A DNA stretch of 64,000 nucleotides from an uncultured Eubacteriales bacterium (GCA_934394855.1 CAKRRH010000003.1:1-64000), one strand, 5' to 3'; shown: positions 53,311-62,640, counted from the stretch's first letter. Notes: generated from the letters alone by a model not told the origin. Numbers and translations are program-made.

Positions 53311-54660
53311 TTAACATTCTTTAAACAAAACTCTGATTTCGGTACCGACGCCGAGCGTGCTTTCGATCTCGATCTTTGCGTCATGGAACATTGCGGCGTG
53401 TTTAACGATTGAAAGTCCGAGTCCCGTTCCGCCGATCTCCTTAGAATGAGATTTATTTACCCTGTAAAACCTCTCGAATACTCGGTCAATATCCTCTTTC
53501 GGAATTCCGATTCCGGTATCCTTAACGCTCAACACTCCGAGTCCGTTTTGTCTGGTGAGGTTAATTTCGATTTTGCCGTTGTCCTTATTATATTTGATTG
53601 CGTTGTCGCAGATATTATATATCATTTCAAACAAAATCTGCTCCGCACCGAGCGTAATGATATGTTCGCCCGTCAAGGTCATCTCAATGCCCCGTTTTTT
53701 TGCAACCGGCTGCAAATGGGTGACGACGGAAGTACATTCATCGAGCAAATCGATCGGTTCCTTGACGATTTCTCCGTTTTGCTCGTCAAGCTGACTGATT
53801 TTGATAATATCGCCGACAAGCGTGATCAATCTGCCCGCTTCGTCATATATATTTCCCGCAAACCTCGGAATATCTTCGGGTTTGACCATTCCGTCGCGGA
53901 TTATCTCGGCAAATCCCGAAATCGATGTCAGCGGCGTTTTCAGTTCATGACTGACATTAGCCGTAAACTCACGGCGCATTTTATCCTGAGCTTCGTGCTC
54001 GGTTGACAATTCTTCAAGCTGATTGTCGATCTGCCTGTTCTGCATAATGAGCCTGTCCACCAGCGGACTGAGCTCTTCATAGCCGTCAATATGCTTCGGG
54101 TCGTCAAAATCAATGTCGTTTATCGGCTTAATGATTTTCTTCGCAATGACATTCGCAAGCACGAACGACAAAACGACCGCAATCACAAATACTGTCAAAA
54201 TCGGCTGAATCATGCTAAGCAGCAGCGATATTATCGTAAACTGCGTACCCGACGCTCTGAGCACCGTGCCGTCTTTGAGCAAAACCGCATAGTTATAGGT
54301 TTTTTCGGAAAGTGTGTTCGAATATCTCAGCGACTCGCCCGTGCCGTTTTCCTTTGCCTTGATAAATTCTTCACGGTCAGCGTGGCTCTCCATCTCCCCC
54401 GCCGCCATTTTGCTGTCATATTTAACCGTGCCGTCAGCCGCGATCCAGGTGATTCGGCTGTTGTTTGCAGGCTTGATTCCGTCAAGATATTCTTCGCCGC
54501 CGATATTCATTCCGTTTGAAATATATTCGGCTGTCTGTTTAATATCTGCGTCATAAAGCCCCGAATAGTAGTTGTAAAGCACGCCCATGATCAGCACAAG
54601 GCTTGCCAAAAACACACCCATCGACGACAGAAATGTGCCATAAAATATTCTCTTTCTCAT
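53311..54660 (-). CDS. Sensor histidine kinase (PhoR/ResE-like)
   Basis: 449 residues. TM1 ~10-30, an extracellular region ~31-150 (PAS-like, GLYDADIKQTAEYIS), TM2 ~152-172, HAMP-like region, HisKA with phospho-acceptor NVSHELKTPLTSISG (~235), and HATPase with NICDNAIKYNKD (N box), DTGIGIPKEDIDRVFERFYR (G1) and GGTGLGLSIVKH (G2). It phosphorylates the regulator encoded 88 bp upstream. Signal unknown; the family often senses phosphate or wall state. Confidence 0.94.
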   Translation of the reverse strand: MRKRIFYGTFLSSMGVFLASLVLIMGVLYNYYSGLYDADIKQTAEYISNGMNIGGEEYLDGIKPANNSRITWIAADGTVKYDSKMAAGEMESHADREEFIKAKENGTGESLRYSNTLSEKTYNYAVLLKDGTVLRASGTQFTIISLLLSMIQPILTVFVIAVVLSFVLANVIAKKIIKPINDIDFDDPKHIDGYEELSPLVDRLIMQNRQIDNQLEELSTEHEAQDKMRREFTANVSHELKTPLTSISGFAEIIRDGMVKPEDIPRFAGNIYDEAGRLITLVGDIIKISQLDEQNGEIVKEPIDLLDECTSVVTHLQPVAKKRGIEMTLTGEHIITLGAEQILFEMIYNICDNAIKYNKDNGKIEINLTRQNGLGVLSVKDTGIGIPKEDIDRVFERFYRVNKSHSKEIGGTGLGLSIVKHAAMFHDAKIEIESTLGVGTEIRVLFKEC

Positions 54661-54748
54661 AAAGTCCGATTCGCCTCTCTATCCGTCGATTATAAATCTC
54701 GGTTATTATTGTGAAATTTTGCTCATATCGCGCTTACAAAATCAATGT

Positions 54749-55417
54749 TCATTCGCCGATTTTGTAACCGATTCCTCTGACCGTTTCAATCAAATCGCCG
54801 GCGTTGCCGAGCTTTTGGCGAAGCGTGCGCACATGAACATCAACCGTTCTGCTTTCGCCGTCAAACGAATATCCCCAAATTCGGTTCAACATCTGATCTC
54901 TTGTCAAAACAATGCCCCTGTTTTCGAGCAAAAGACACAACATTTCAAATTCCTTCAACGTCAGATTAACCGTTTCACCGTCAACCTTAACAACGTGCTT
55001 TGACGGACAAACATAAAGATTGCCGACCGAATATTCAGCCTCGTTTGTCACATTGCCGGCGCGTCTGAGCAGTGCCTTAATTCGGGCAATCAATTCCATC
55101 ATTCCGAAAGGCTTCGGAACATAGTCGTCCGCACCGCAGTCAAGCCCGACCACCTTATCATATTCGCTGCCCTTTGCGGTCAGCATCATGACGGGAATAT
55201 TCTGCGTGCTGCTGCGTTTTCTCAATTTTTTGAGAATTTCGAGTCCGTCCTCTTCGGGCAGCATGATGTCAAGCAAAATGAGATTCGGCGTTTGTTCTTC
55301 AAGCGCCTGCCAAAACAGCGACGGCAGCGCAAATCCCTTTGCCTCAAGACCCGTGTTGCTCAGCGTATATACAATAAGCTCTCTTATCGAATTATCGTCC
55401 TCAACCAAATAGATCAT
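54749..55417 (-). CDS. Response regulator, OmpR/PhoB family
   Basis: 222 residues. Receiver with phospho-Asp in LILLDIMLPEEDG (~50), Lys in DDYVPKPFG (~103), and a winged-helix output with LKEFEMLCLLLENRGIVLTRDQMLNRIWGY and RTVDVHVRTLRQKLG. Partner of the kinase that follows. Confidence 0.95.
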   Translation of the reverse strand: MIYLVEDDNSIRELIVYTLSNTGLEAKGFALPSLFWQALEEQTPNLILLDIMLPEEDGLEILKKLRKRSSTQNIPVMMLTAKGSEYDKVVGLDCGADDYVPKPFGMMELIARIKALLRRAGNVTNEAEYSVGNLYVCPSKHVVKVDGETVNLTLKEFEMLCLLLENRGIVLTRDQMLNRIWGYSFDGESRTVDVHVRTLRQKLGNAGDLIETVRGIGYKIGE

Positions 55418-55470
55418 GAATACCGCTCCCTCTTATATCGTTTATGTTTGTTCTCGTATCCTTATTTGCC

Positions 55471-56130
55471 TCACATCAGCGACTGTTCGTTGATTATCAG
55501 CTTAAATTTAAGGTCAAACCATTCCGCGGCCTTTTTGCACATAATCATTCGACCCATGAATATTTCAAAATAGTCCATTACCGAGCTATATCGTGTATCG
55601 ATCGACAGCTTCAGCTTGATGATCGTCTTGTCCTCGTTGATTTTCAGCTTTGAATTTGTAACCGAATAGTTCACTCTGTCGTGAATGTCAAATGAGGCAA
55701 TGTCACGGTTGCGCACTCTTGTTCTGCGCACATCCGACTTATCCGCCAAAATAAGCGCCGCCGAAAGATCATTGACCGCCACTCCCGTGCCTTCGTCATG
55801 ATTTCCGATAGCCGAAACCACCGCCGCCACGTCTTTTGCAGAAATGTCCATTGAATTTAATATCCGAAATGCCATCACCGCACCGCTTAGCGAATGGTCG
55901 GTTCTGTTTACCAAATTGCCGATGTCATGCAAATATGCCGCAATCTGCACAAGCTCAATGTCATGCTTGCTCCGCCCCATTGTTTCAAGGATATATTTTG
56001 CGTCCTTTGCGACCTTTGTCACATGAGCAAAGCTGTGTTCGGTGAACCCAAGCGCCAAAAGCGATTTGTCCGCCTGCTCGATATATGCGTTTACATCTTC
56101 GTTTTTCGTCAGTTCTTTATAAGTTATCAT
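55471..56130 (-). CDS. HD-domain phosphohydrolase
   Basis: 219 residues from ATG 56130 (GGGAG eight bases upstream). HD metal motif: H in EHSFAHVTKVAKDAKY, HD in AAYLHDIGN (~70), NRTDHSLSGA and the later D in LADKSDVRRTRVR. Small cytosolic HD proteins of this type hydrolyse nucleotides or phosphate esters; the substrate cannot be told. The C-terminal ~60 residues (SKLKINEDKTIIKLKLSID) form a separate beta-rich tail. Confidence 0.85.
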   Translation of the reverse strand: MITYKELTKNEDVNAYIEQADKSLLALGFTEHSFAHVTKVAKDAKYILETMGRSKHDIELVQIAAYLHDIGNLVNRTDHSLSGAVMAFRILNSMDISAKDVAAVVSAIGNHDEGTGVAVNDLSAALILADKSDVRRTRVRNRDIASFDIHDRVNYSVTNSKLKINEDKTIIKLKLSIDTRYSSVMDYFEIFMGRMIMCKKAAEWFDLKFKLIINEQSLM

Positions 56131-56250
56131 TCTTTTTACTCCCATTTGACTATTATGTTAATACCGCTTCGTTAAAACAAAAAGCCGCCTTATGTTAAAT
56201 ATGGGTAAAATGTAAAAAAGCTGAATATTAAATCTGTGTAAAATCGCATC

Positions 56251-58308
56251 CTAAAGCACGCCCTTTTGATACATACCTCTTGTATATAATCCTGTCGGGC
56301 TGAGTCCGTTTTCAAATGCATGAATGATGTTTAAAGCCTCATTTTTATCTTCTGTCGTAAACTGAAGCGCCAAATAATCGGCATTTATCTCACTCGTTCT
56401 GTCCGCCATATAAAGCGGTCGGTCGCTGAATAAATGAGTCACTCCGTCAACGCATTGCAAATGAAATTCGACGCCCTTGCGGTCAACGATCTTGCCGTCG
56501 CAGTTTTTGCAGCCGTTGTGCGCCTTTCTCGGACAGTTGCGAATTATCATCAGCGGCAGCCTGCCATATGCGTTGACGCAGGTTTTGTGATGCGTCACGA
56601 TTTTCTGAACGGCGCCCGTCGATAATTCATAGGACAGCGTGATGATCTCTGAGAATTTTAACATCTCCGAATCGGCGGTATATGAATTATACACATTAAG
56701 TCCGCCGCCCGAAATTATCTTCATGCCGGCGTTTTGACTGAGCTCAATCGCACCCAAATTTTGAATATATGCAAGCTCAACCCCGATTTTTTTCAGTTCA
56801 CACAGCCGCCGACTGACCGCCTGTTCGTCGGTAATATATCTCGGTGTTGAAACCGCAACCGTTTTGCCCGAATTTATAAGCCGACCGATATTATCATCAT
56901 CGCTGTTCATCGGCACAACATAAATCGACAAGGCTTCGGTTTCGGGGATAGTGTCAATGTCACAGAAAACGCCGATAAGCTTGTGTTTTTTCGGCATATT
57001 TTCGTTTTCCCCGATTTTTGTCATATCATCGCAAAGCTTGTCCGACCATGCTTTCGGCTTTACTGCCGAACGCCGCCTTAAAAGCTCGCCCGTCGCCTCA
57101 TTTTTCAGTCTGTTAAGCTCGCCCGACGGCACGCTCACGCCCTCGTCAATGTCGCAGACAAGGTTTTCAAGATAAAACGGTGTTCCGCCGCATTTTTCGA
57201 GCTTTGACTTCGCAAAATCATAATCGAGCGAACGGTTGATCGCCTTTTGCGGCTCATCTCCCAATATGACCGCATGATTTTCACCGTCGTCAATTTCAAG
57301 CTTGGTTTTCTCCCCAAATCTTGCGAACAGCTTCATATTAACCCCGACATGAGGATATTCCCGCCGATAAAGCTCATGCGCCGCATTTTTGATTTTCTTT
57401 GAATTATCAACATCCTTTTCACTGCGAATGCCGAACATATCCTTGTCGATTTTTCCCTCATAATATCCGTCGGTGAACCCCGAGCGTGAAAAAATCTTTT
57501 GAAGATTGTCAATTTTGTCAGCCAAATCGGAATATCCCTGTTTTGCCGCAACCGCCGCATTCACCGCCATTGCAACATATTCCGGCCGCTTCATTCTGCC
57601 CTCGATTTTCAGCGACGAAATGCCCATTTTTTCAAACTCGCCGAAATGTTCATAGAGATTGAGGTCTTTAAGGCTCAAATCATATCCGTTGCCGTTGTCA
57701 ACTCTAAACGGCAGTCTGCAAGTTCCTGCGCAAAGCCCCCTGTTTCCGCTTCTGCCGCCGAGAAGCGCCGAAAACAAACATTGCCCCGACACCGACATAC
57801 ACAAAGCGCCCTGAACAAAAATCTCAAGCTCAATGCCGTGCGCATTTGCATATTCCGATATATCAAGCAGCTCTTTTCTCGATACCTCTCTTGAAAGCAC
57901 AATTCTCTTGTATCCGTGTTCATGCAAAAATTTAACGCCGCTTTTTGAATGAACGCTCATCTGCGTTGACGCATGAAGCGGCATATCGGGTGCCGCCGCT
58001 TTAATGATTTCGGCTAAACCGATGTCCTGAATGATAATGCCGTCAATGCCTGCTTTGCAAGCTGTTTTTGCAAGGGAGAGCGCGTCTTTCATCTCATAAT
58101 CAGAAACAAGGGTGTTCAGCGTAAGATACGCCAAAACACCCCTGACATGACAATATTCAACTGCACCGAAAATATCTTCTTCGGTAAAATTTTGTGCGTT
58201 GCGCCGTGCGTTAAAACCGCCCGCACCGAAATAAACTGCGTCAGCTCCCGAGCAAACCGCAGCGCAAAGCGACTCAAAGTTGCCCGCAGGCGCCAATATT
58301 TCCATCAT
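56251..58308 (-). CDS. Peptidase U32 family protein
   Basis: 685 residues. U32 N-terminal barrel: EILAPAGNFESLCAAVCSGADAVYFG, STQMSVHSKSG, and the family signature EIFVQGALCMSVSGQCLFS (~165), followed by Cys-rich GRSGNRGLCAGTCRLPF. A DUF3656-like C-terminal half ends with NCPRKAHNGCKNC and further Cys, possibly holding an Fe-S cluster. U32 proteins such as E. coli RlhA and TrhP act in RNA hydroxylation, and others are called collagenase-like proteases. RNA modification is the likelier role. It overlaps zapA by 4 bp. Confidence 0.88.
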   Translation of the reverse strand: MMEILAPAGNFESLCAAVCSGADAVYFGAGGFNARRNAQNFTEEDIFGAVEYCHVRGVLAYLTLNTLVSDYEMKDALSLAKTACKAGIDGIIIQDIGLAEIIKAAAPDMPLHASTQMSVHSKSGVKFLHEHGYKRIVLSREVSRKELLDISEYANAHGIELEIFVQGALCMSVSGQCLFSALLGGRSGNRGLCAGTCRLPFRVDNGNGYDLSLKDLNLYEHFGEFEKMGISSLKIEGRMKRPEYVAMAVNAAVAAKQGYSDLADKIDNLQKIFSRSGFTDGYYEGKIDKDMFGIRSEKDVDNSKKIKNAAHELYRREYPHVGVNMKLFARFGEKTKLEIDDGENHAVILGDEPQKAINRSLDYDFAKSKLEKCGGTPFYLENLVCDIDEGVSVPSGELNRLKNEATGELLRRRSAVKPKAWSDKLCDDMTKIGENENMPKKHKLIGVFCDIDTIPETEALSIYVVPMNSDDDNIGRLINSGKTVAVSTPRYITDEQAVSRRLCELKKIGVELAYIQNLGAIELSQNAGMKIISGGGLNVYNSYTADSEMLKFSEIITLSYELSTGAVQKIVTHHKTCVNAYGRLPLMIIRNCPRKAHNGCKNCDGKIVDRKGVEFHLQCVDGVTHLFSDRPLYMADRTSEINADYLALQFTTEDKNEALNIIHAFENGLSPTGLYTRGMYQKGVL

Positions 58309-58652
58309 GCTCTGCTCAGTTTTCCTCTCAGCGTTTGATTTTCCTTGTTAAGCCGCTCGATTTCACGACGGGCTTCGTCGCACTCAAGCCGTGAATCGGA
58401 AAGCGAATCATTAAGCTCCCTGATCTTGCTTTCAAGCTGTTCTTTATTTAATCTGTTTTTATTAGCATCGTCGCAAAATTCAAGAGCCGCAAACGCCGCC
58501 GCCATCGTCGTCGAAAGATAAGGATTAGCCTTTGTCATTTCCCTAATTTTCTGATTTACCTCGTTGCCGAGCGACTGCATATATGCTTCATCGTCATCGG
58601 TGTTTACGACCATATCCATTCCACCGACATTAAGCCTTACCTTGTTTGGCAT
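58305..58652 (-). CDS. zapA: Cell division protein ZapA
   Basis: 115 residues. NKVRLNVGGMDMVVNTDDDEAYMQSLGNEVNQKI is the globular ZapA domain, and the rest (~55-115) is coiled coil. It bundles FtsZ filaments. An upstream hairpin AAGGGC/GCCCTT at 58694-58712 lies in its leader. Confidence 0.9.
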   Translation of the reverse strand: MPNKVRLNVGGMDMVVNTDDDEAYMQSLGNEVNQKIREMTKANPYLSTTMAAAFAALEFCDDANKNRLNKEQLESKIRELNDSLSDSRLECDEARREIERLNKENQTLRGKLSRA

Positions 58653-58735
58653 ATATTTATCATTCCTTTTCCGAGTGTAATATTCTGAGTCACAAGGGCA
58701 ACAATAGCCCTTAATTTACAGAACTGTTCATATTT

Positions 58736-58763
58736 ATTATACAACATATTTTGAAATAGTCAA
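58736..58763 (-). promoter_or_regulatory. Promoter of zapA
   Basis: Minus-strand TTGACT (58758-58763), 16 bp, TATAAT (58736-58741). Confidence 0.65.
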
Positions 58764-58783
58764 AGTTTTTTTATTATATTTTA

Positions 58784-58812
58784 TTGATTTTAAGCATATT
58801 TTGTTGTAAAAT
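58784..58812 (+). promoter_or_regulatory. Promoter of the beta-helix gene
   Basis: TTGATT (58784-58789), 17 bp, TAAAAT (58807-58812), 31 bases before the ATG at 58844. Confidence 0.6.
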
Positions 58813-58843
58813 GTAAACAAAAAATTAAGAAAAGCGTGATAAT

Positions 58844-59518
58844 ATGGATAAATTTGAACATATCAAAACAAATGCACTTTTAGACCTTTCAAAAACGATC
58901 GCAAAGGATATTTTTGCAGATGTCGCCTATCCTTTTGAAGTATTGCCGAAAATCAAGGATTTCATAACCGAGCTTTCCGAAACGCTCGATAAATCGGAGT
59001 TTGACGAGCCGATTCCCGGCGTGTTTATTCATAAAACCGCAACGGTCGCAAAAACCGCGTCGATCTCCGCCCCGTGCATAATCGACGCAGGCACCGAGGT
59101 TCGCCATTGCGCATTCATCAGAGGAAGCGCCGTCGTCGGCAAAAACTGTGTGGTCGGCAATTCGGTCGAGCTTAAAAATGTAATAATTTTTGATAATGTC
59201 CAGGTGCCTCATTATAATTATGTCGGCGATTCCGTCCTCGGTTATCACAGCCACATGGGCGCGGGCTCAATCACATCAAATGTAAAATCCGACAAAACGC
59301 TTGTTAAAATAAATGTTGACGGCAATGTTTATGAAACGGGACTTAAAAAGATGGGTGCAGTCTTGGGCGATTATGTTGAAGTCGGTTGCAATTCGGTAAT
59401 GAATCCGGGCACCGTTGTCGGCAGAAATACAAACATCTATCCGCTCTCATCAGTCCGTGGATTTGTAAAATCGGGAAGTATTTATAAAAATAGGAACGAA
59501 ATTGTAGAAAAAGAGTAA
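58844..59518 (+). CDS. Left-handed beta-helix (hexapeptide) protein, GlmU C-terminal-like
   Basis: 224 residues. After a ~60-residue helical start (ALLDLSKTIAKDIF), residues ~65-215 show hexapeptide repeats: GVFIHKTATVAKTASISAPCIIDAGTEVRHCAFIRGSAVVG, and GNSVELKNVIIFDNVQVPHYNYVGDSVLG as in GlmU. There is no nucleotidyltransferase domain. Probably a cytoplasmic acyl- or acetyltransferase, or a UDP-GlcNAc pyrophosphorylase-like scaffold; substrate unknown. Confidence 0.8.
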   Translation: MDKFEHIKTNALLDLSKTIAKDIFADVAYPFEVLPKIKDFITELSETLDKSEFDEPIPGVFIHKTATVAKTASISAPCIIDAGTEVRHCAFIRGSAVVGKNCVVGNSVELKNVIIFDNVQVPHYNYVGDSVLGYHSHMGAGSITSNVKSDKTLVKINVDGNVYETGLKKMGAVLGDYVEVGCNSVMNPGTVVGRNTNIYPLSSVRGFVKSGSIYKNRNEIVEKE

Positions 59519-59535
59519 TTTTTTGAAAAATATTC

Positions 59536-59563
59536 TTGACAAATCCGAAAAATCCTGTATAAT
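59536..59563 (+). promoter_or_regulatory. tRNA-Gln promoter
   Basis: TTGACA (59536-59541), 16 bp, TATAAT (59558-59563), 31 bases before the mature tRNA. Confidence 0.8.
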
Positions 59564-59594
59564 AATTAATGTTGCGGTAATAACTGTAACATAT

Positions 59595-59668
59595 AGCGGA
59601 ATAGTGTAACGGTAGCACGACAGACTCTGACTCTGTTTGTTGGGGTTCGAATCCCTATTCCGCTGCCA
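59595..59668 (+). tRNA. tRNA-Gln(CTG)
   Basis: 74 bases including an encoded CCA. Acceptor AGCGGAA / TTCCGCT with discriminator G, D-arm GTGT/GCAC, anticodon stem ACAGA/TCTGT with loop CTCTGAC (anticodon CTG), T-arm TGGGG/CCCTA with TTCGAAT. It decodes CAG. All four stems pair. Confidence 0.95.
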
Positions 59669-59712
59669 AGCGATAAATGGCTTAACAAAGCCGTTTGTCG
59701 CTCTTTTTTTAT
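59669..59712 (+). terminator. tRNA-Gln terminator
   Basis: Two-part stem: AGCGA and GGCTT pair with AAGCC and TCGCT, followed by a long T-run. Confidence 0.85.
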
Positions 59713-59740
59713 TTTTTTTTGTGCGATTTACATTTCATTT

Positions 59741-59770
59741 TACCCCATTAAAACCTGTTAAAATGGGGTA
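59741..59770. repeat. Inverted repeat in AT-rich gap before the sigma factor
   Basis: TACCCCATT (59741-59749) and AATGGGGTA (59762-59770) form a 9-bp perfect stem. The surrounding 59713-59988 holds no gene that I can see; it is AT-rich with a repeated AGCCGG. Confidence 0.5.
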
Positions 59771-59988
59771 TTAAAACTTGAGCATAAAAAGCCGGAACAG
59801 TTTTTTTAATTACAAGCCGGTAAAAAAATAAATTTATATAACAATGCACATCAAAGCACACTATTATGACAGAATTTTTCCAAAAGAACAAATATAACAA
59901 AAACCGCACGATTCCCCGACGCAAAAGGAATTCAAGCTGTCCCTCAAGAGAAATATTTTTTCTATTTATTTTGATTTTTGCATAAGAT

Positions 59989-60017
59989 TTGACAAATATT
60001 ATGTATTTAATTACACT
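59989..60017 (+). promoter_or_regulatory. Promoter of sigma/anti-sigma operon
   Basis: TTGACA (59989-59994), 17 bp, TACACT (60012-60017). It looks like a sigma-A site rather than an ECF autoregulated promoter. Confidence 0.65.
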
Positions 60018-60121
60018 TATTAAGCAAACACTTAACTACATTAAAAGCTGCGGTATACATATAACAAATTGCAACTTTTTTTAGTCAATATGTGTTTCAT
60101 TTATAGGAGGTGATGAATTAT

Positions 60122-60616
60122 ATGTCCATAATTGAATTTGACAATCAGCGTTTTGATGATTTATATCAAAAGTATGCCGGTATGATTTTTAAAACATCAT
60201 ACAATTATCTTTTGAATAAAGATGATGCTGAGGATATTGTTCAGGAGGTATTTATTAAATATTTTATTTCTAATAAAATATTTAACGATGACAATCATGA
60301 AAAAGCCTGGATTCTTAGAGTAACGGCAAATTTGAGTAAAAATGTTCTTCGTTCAAAATCGCGTCGAAATATGGAATTAGACGATACAATAAAAATTGTA
60401 GATAATAAAATTGAAAAAGCAATAACCGAGCATTTAGATTTGGAAAGAACTATGGAAGAATTAACCGCGAATCAAAGACTTGCAATTTATCTGTTTTATT
60501 ATGAACAAATACCAATAAAAACCATAGCAAAAATAATGAAAAGCAATGAGAATACCGTAAAATCTCATTTGCTACGAGCGAAAAGTAAAATGAAATCACA
60601 TCTTGAAAAGGAGTAG
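60122..60616 (+). CDS. ECF-type RNA polymerase sigma factor
   Basis: 164 residues from ATG 60122; AGGAGGTGAT (60105-60114) pairs best with this start, although ATG 60113 and GTG 60110 are in frame. Region 2: DDLYQKYAGMIFKTSYNYLLNKDDAEDIVQEVFIKYF and KAWILRVTANLSKNVLRS. Region 4: LTANQRLAIYLFYYEQIPIKTIAKIMKSNENTVKSHLLRAKSK. A complete small group IV sigma. AT-rich coding with many AAT/AAA codons, unlike flanking genes. Confidence 0.92.
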   Translation: MSIIEFDNQRFDDLYQKYAGMIFKTSYNYLLNKDDAEDIVQEVFIKYFISNKIFNDDNHEKAWILRVTANLSKNVLRSKSRRNMELDDTIKIVDNKIEKAITEHLDLERTMEELTANQRLAIYLFYYEQIPIKTIAKIMKSNENTVKSHLLRAKSKMKSHLEKE

Positions 60617-60622
60617 TATATT

Positions 60623-61708
60623 ATGAATTATACTGAATATAATAATCAATTGAAAATGCCGGATGATTTGTATAAAAAAACATTAACCGGTGTTAAATCA
60701 GAAATTTTAAAACATAACCTAATGCAAAGAAAAAAGAAATTTGCTTATTTATCATTTGCTGCTTGTTTTATGATGCTTGTAACCTCGATATCAACGGTTA
60801 AATATTTTAATAATAGTTCTTCCGCAACTTTTGAAACCGCACATAATTCATCAACAAACAATGCGGGTTTTTCTACCGATAACAGGACTATAAAAATCAA
60901 AATAGAAGATACTAAATACCCTCAAAAAATTATTATTGATAATAAGATATATTCACAGTATTATTTTGGAGATGCGAAAGCTGATAAGAATAATAACATT
61001 GAATTAAAGCAATCAGAAATAGGTGATTTAGTATGTAAGCTTGATTATTTTAACCTTACTAATGATTTGTCTAAATATGTGCCAATGACTGTTGAAGAAG
61101 CTAAAAACAATAAGTTTTATAAAGCGTTGGTTTATAAATACGGCAAAAGTGATAATTTGGTTATAGTTCAGACCAATAATGAATATTATATATTCTATTT
61201 GAATGGTTTAACTACTGATTATACTATCGAAGAATTATTAAATCTATACACAGTTAAAGGCAATAATGAAATTATTGGCATTGAGATTTGGCAAGATGAA
61301 TTCTATGATTATACTATTCAATTACCCGAAGAAGAAAATATTACAGGGCGGGACATTCGCCCATTGTTGATCGGCACTATAACAGACAAAGAAGTGATTA
61401 ATTCAATAATTAACACTGTCAAAGAATGTAATGAAAATAAAATTGATGACATTAACAGTTATTTAAGCGATTATGATAAGGGATTAGCAAGTGAAAAATC
61501 ACTTATGTCTGATTATGGAGAATATAAATTGAGACTCGTTTTTGCAGATGGTCAGAAATTAAATCTCGATAAAAATTCTTTGGATATTACACTAAAAAGA
61601 GATTATTTTTATTTTGATATCTGTCATAAAGGAAATCCTGTTTATTATAAATCAGAAAGTTCTAAATATAATAGAATAATCGAATTAATTGAGTCATCAT
61701 TATCTTAA
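60623..61708 (+). CDS. Probable anti-sigma factor or sensor, single-pass membrane protein
   Basis: 361 residues, beginning 6 bp after the sigma factor stop. Residues 1-35 are cytoplasmic and could bind the sigma factor (PDDLYKKTLTGVKSEILKHNLMQRKKK), residues ~40-58 form one helix (YLSFAACFMMLVTSISTV), and the rest is a large outer domain. No zinc HxxxCxxC motif is present. The outer domain, with DYTIQLPEEENITGRDIRP and DITLKRDYFYFDI, is not recognised but resembles DUF4179-like sigma-linked proteins in layout. AT-rich like its partner. Confidence 0.7.
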   Translation: MNYTEYNNQLKMPDDLYKKTLTGVKSEILKHNLMQRKKKFAYLSFAACFMMLVTSISTVKYFNNSSSATFETAHNSSTNNAGFSTDNRTIKIKIEDTKYPQKIIIDNKIYSQYYFGDAKADKNNNIELKQSEIGDLVCKLDYFNLTNDLSKYVPMTVEEAKNNKFYKALVYKYGKSDNLVIVQTNNEYYIFYLNGLTTDYTIEELLNLYTVKGNNEIIGIEIWQDEFYDYTIQLPEEENITGRDIRPLLIGTITDKEVINSIINTVKECNENKIDDINSYLSDYDKGLASEKSLMSDYGEYKLRLVFADGQKLNLDKNSLDITLKRDYFYFDICHKGNPVYYKSESSKYNRIIELIESSLS

Positions 61709-61710
61709 AC

Positions 61711-61833
61711 AGCACTCACAACACCGCATACTATGATTTAATAAAGCTAAAATCTCAAAGCAGATATGATCCGTTGCGTGAAGATGAGCGTTTCAAAGCA
61801 ATAATCAAAAAGCTGTCCGATATATCAAGATAA
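61711..61833 (+). pseudogene. C-terminal remnant of a TPR-type protein
   Basis: The frame ending at TAA 61831-61833 reads AYYDLIKLKSQSRYDPLRED then ERFKAIIKKLSDISR. SRYDPLR.D.RF..I..K is the usual C terminus of adenylate-cyclase/TPR-type regulatory proteins (TolB/SARP-like). No start or ribosome site exists, and the frame is cut at the left just after the anti-sigma stop. It implies that the sigma module was inserted into, or replaced, an older gene. Confidence 0.55.
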
Positions 61834-61842
61834 ACACTTTAA

Positions 61843-61876
61843 AAGACATCAATTCTCCCGATTGATGTCTTTTTTC
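61843..61876 (+). terminator. Terminator before the Bce-like module
   Basis: AAGACATCAAT / ATTGATGTCTT 11-bp stem with a seven-base loop and TTTTTT. Confidence 0.85.
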
Positions 61877-61895
61877 TCCTCACCGCAAACATTAT

Positions 61896-61909
61896 TACAA
61901 AATTGTAAT
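61896..61909 (+). promoter_or_regulatory. BceR-type operator upstream of the response regulator gene
   Basis: TTACA-AAAT-TGTAA, matching the published BceR pattern TNACA-N4-TGTAA. A TATACT at 61932-61937 has no good -35, as expected for an activated promoter. This suggests autoregulation. Confidence 0.72.
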
Positions 61910-61965
61910 AGAACCGCCCTTTGATATGTGCTATACTTAAATAAAAACAAATTCACGGTGATTTA

Positions 61966-62640
61966 ATGGATATATTTTTACTTGAAGACGACGAGGCAAT
62001 CGGAATCGGGCTTACCTATTCGCTCGAAAACGAAGGCTACCGAGTCACGCTTGCAAAATGCGTCGATGACGCAAATAAAATAATAGACGCCCGCCCCTTT
62101 GCGCTCTACATTCTTGATTTAACGCTTCCCGACGGCAGCGGTTATGATGTGTGCAAAAAAATCAAGTCAAAGGGCGACCTGCCTGTAATATTCCTAACGG
62201 CATTCGACGACGAAGTCAATGTCATAATGGGCTTTGAGCTTGGTGCCGACGACTACATCTCAAAGCCGTTTCGGGTCAAGGAACTGATGCTGCGAATCAA
62301 AAGCGTAATGCGCCGCTATTCAAAGGAGTCGAGCGACGGCATTATCAAAATCGACAGCCTGACAATCAACACAAACGAGGCAAAGGTATATAAAAACGGC
62401 GGCGAAATCGTCCTGACCGCAATGGAATACCGCCTGCTTTTGATACTTTTGAACAACCGCGGAAAAGTGCTCTCACGAACAGCGCTTTTGGAGAATATAT
62501 GGGATGTTGCGGGCGACTTTGTCGAGGACAACACCCTGACCGTATATATTAAACGACTGCGAGATAAAATTGAGGAGGAACCGACCGACCCGAAGTTCAT
62601 TAAAACCGTCAGAGGGCTCGGCTACATGATTGAAAAATGA
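61966..62640 (+). CDS. Response regulator, OmpR family, Bce-like
   Basis: 224 residues. Receiver acidic pair LLEDDEA, phospho-Asp in LYILDLTLPDGSG (~51), Lys in DDYISKPFR (~101), winged helix with LTAMEYRLLLILLNNRGKVLSRTALLENIWD and NTLTVYIKRLRDKIE, ending TVRGLGYMIEK. Its stop overlaps the kinase start (ATGA). The arrangement with an ABC ATPase downstream is that of Bce peptide-resistance modules. Confidence 0.93.
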   Translation: MDIFLLEDDEAIGIGLTYSLENEGYRVTLAKCVDDANKIIDARPFALYILDLTLPDGSGYDVCKKIKSKGDLPVIFLTAFDDEVNVIMGFELGADDYISKPFRVKELMLRIKSVMRRYSKESSDGIIKIDSLTINTNEAKVYKNGGEIVLTAMEYRLLLILLNNRGKVLSRTALLENIWDVAGDFVEDNTLTVYIKRLRDKIEEEPTDPKFIKTVRGLGYMIEK

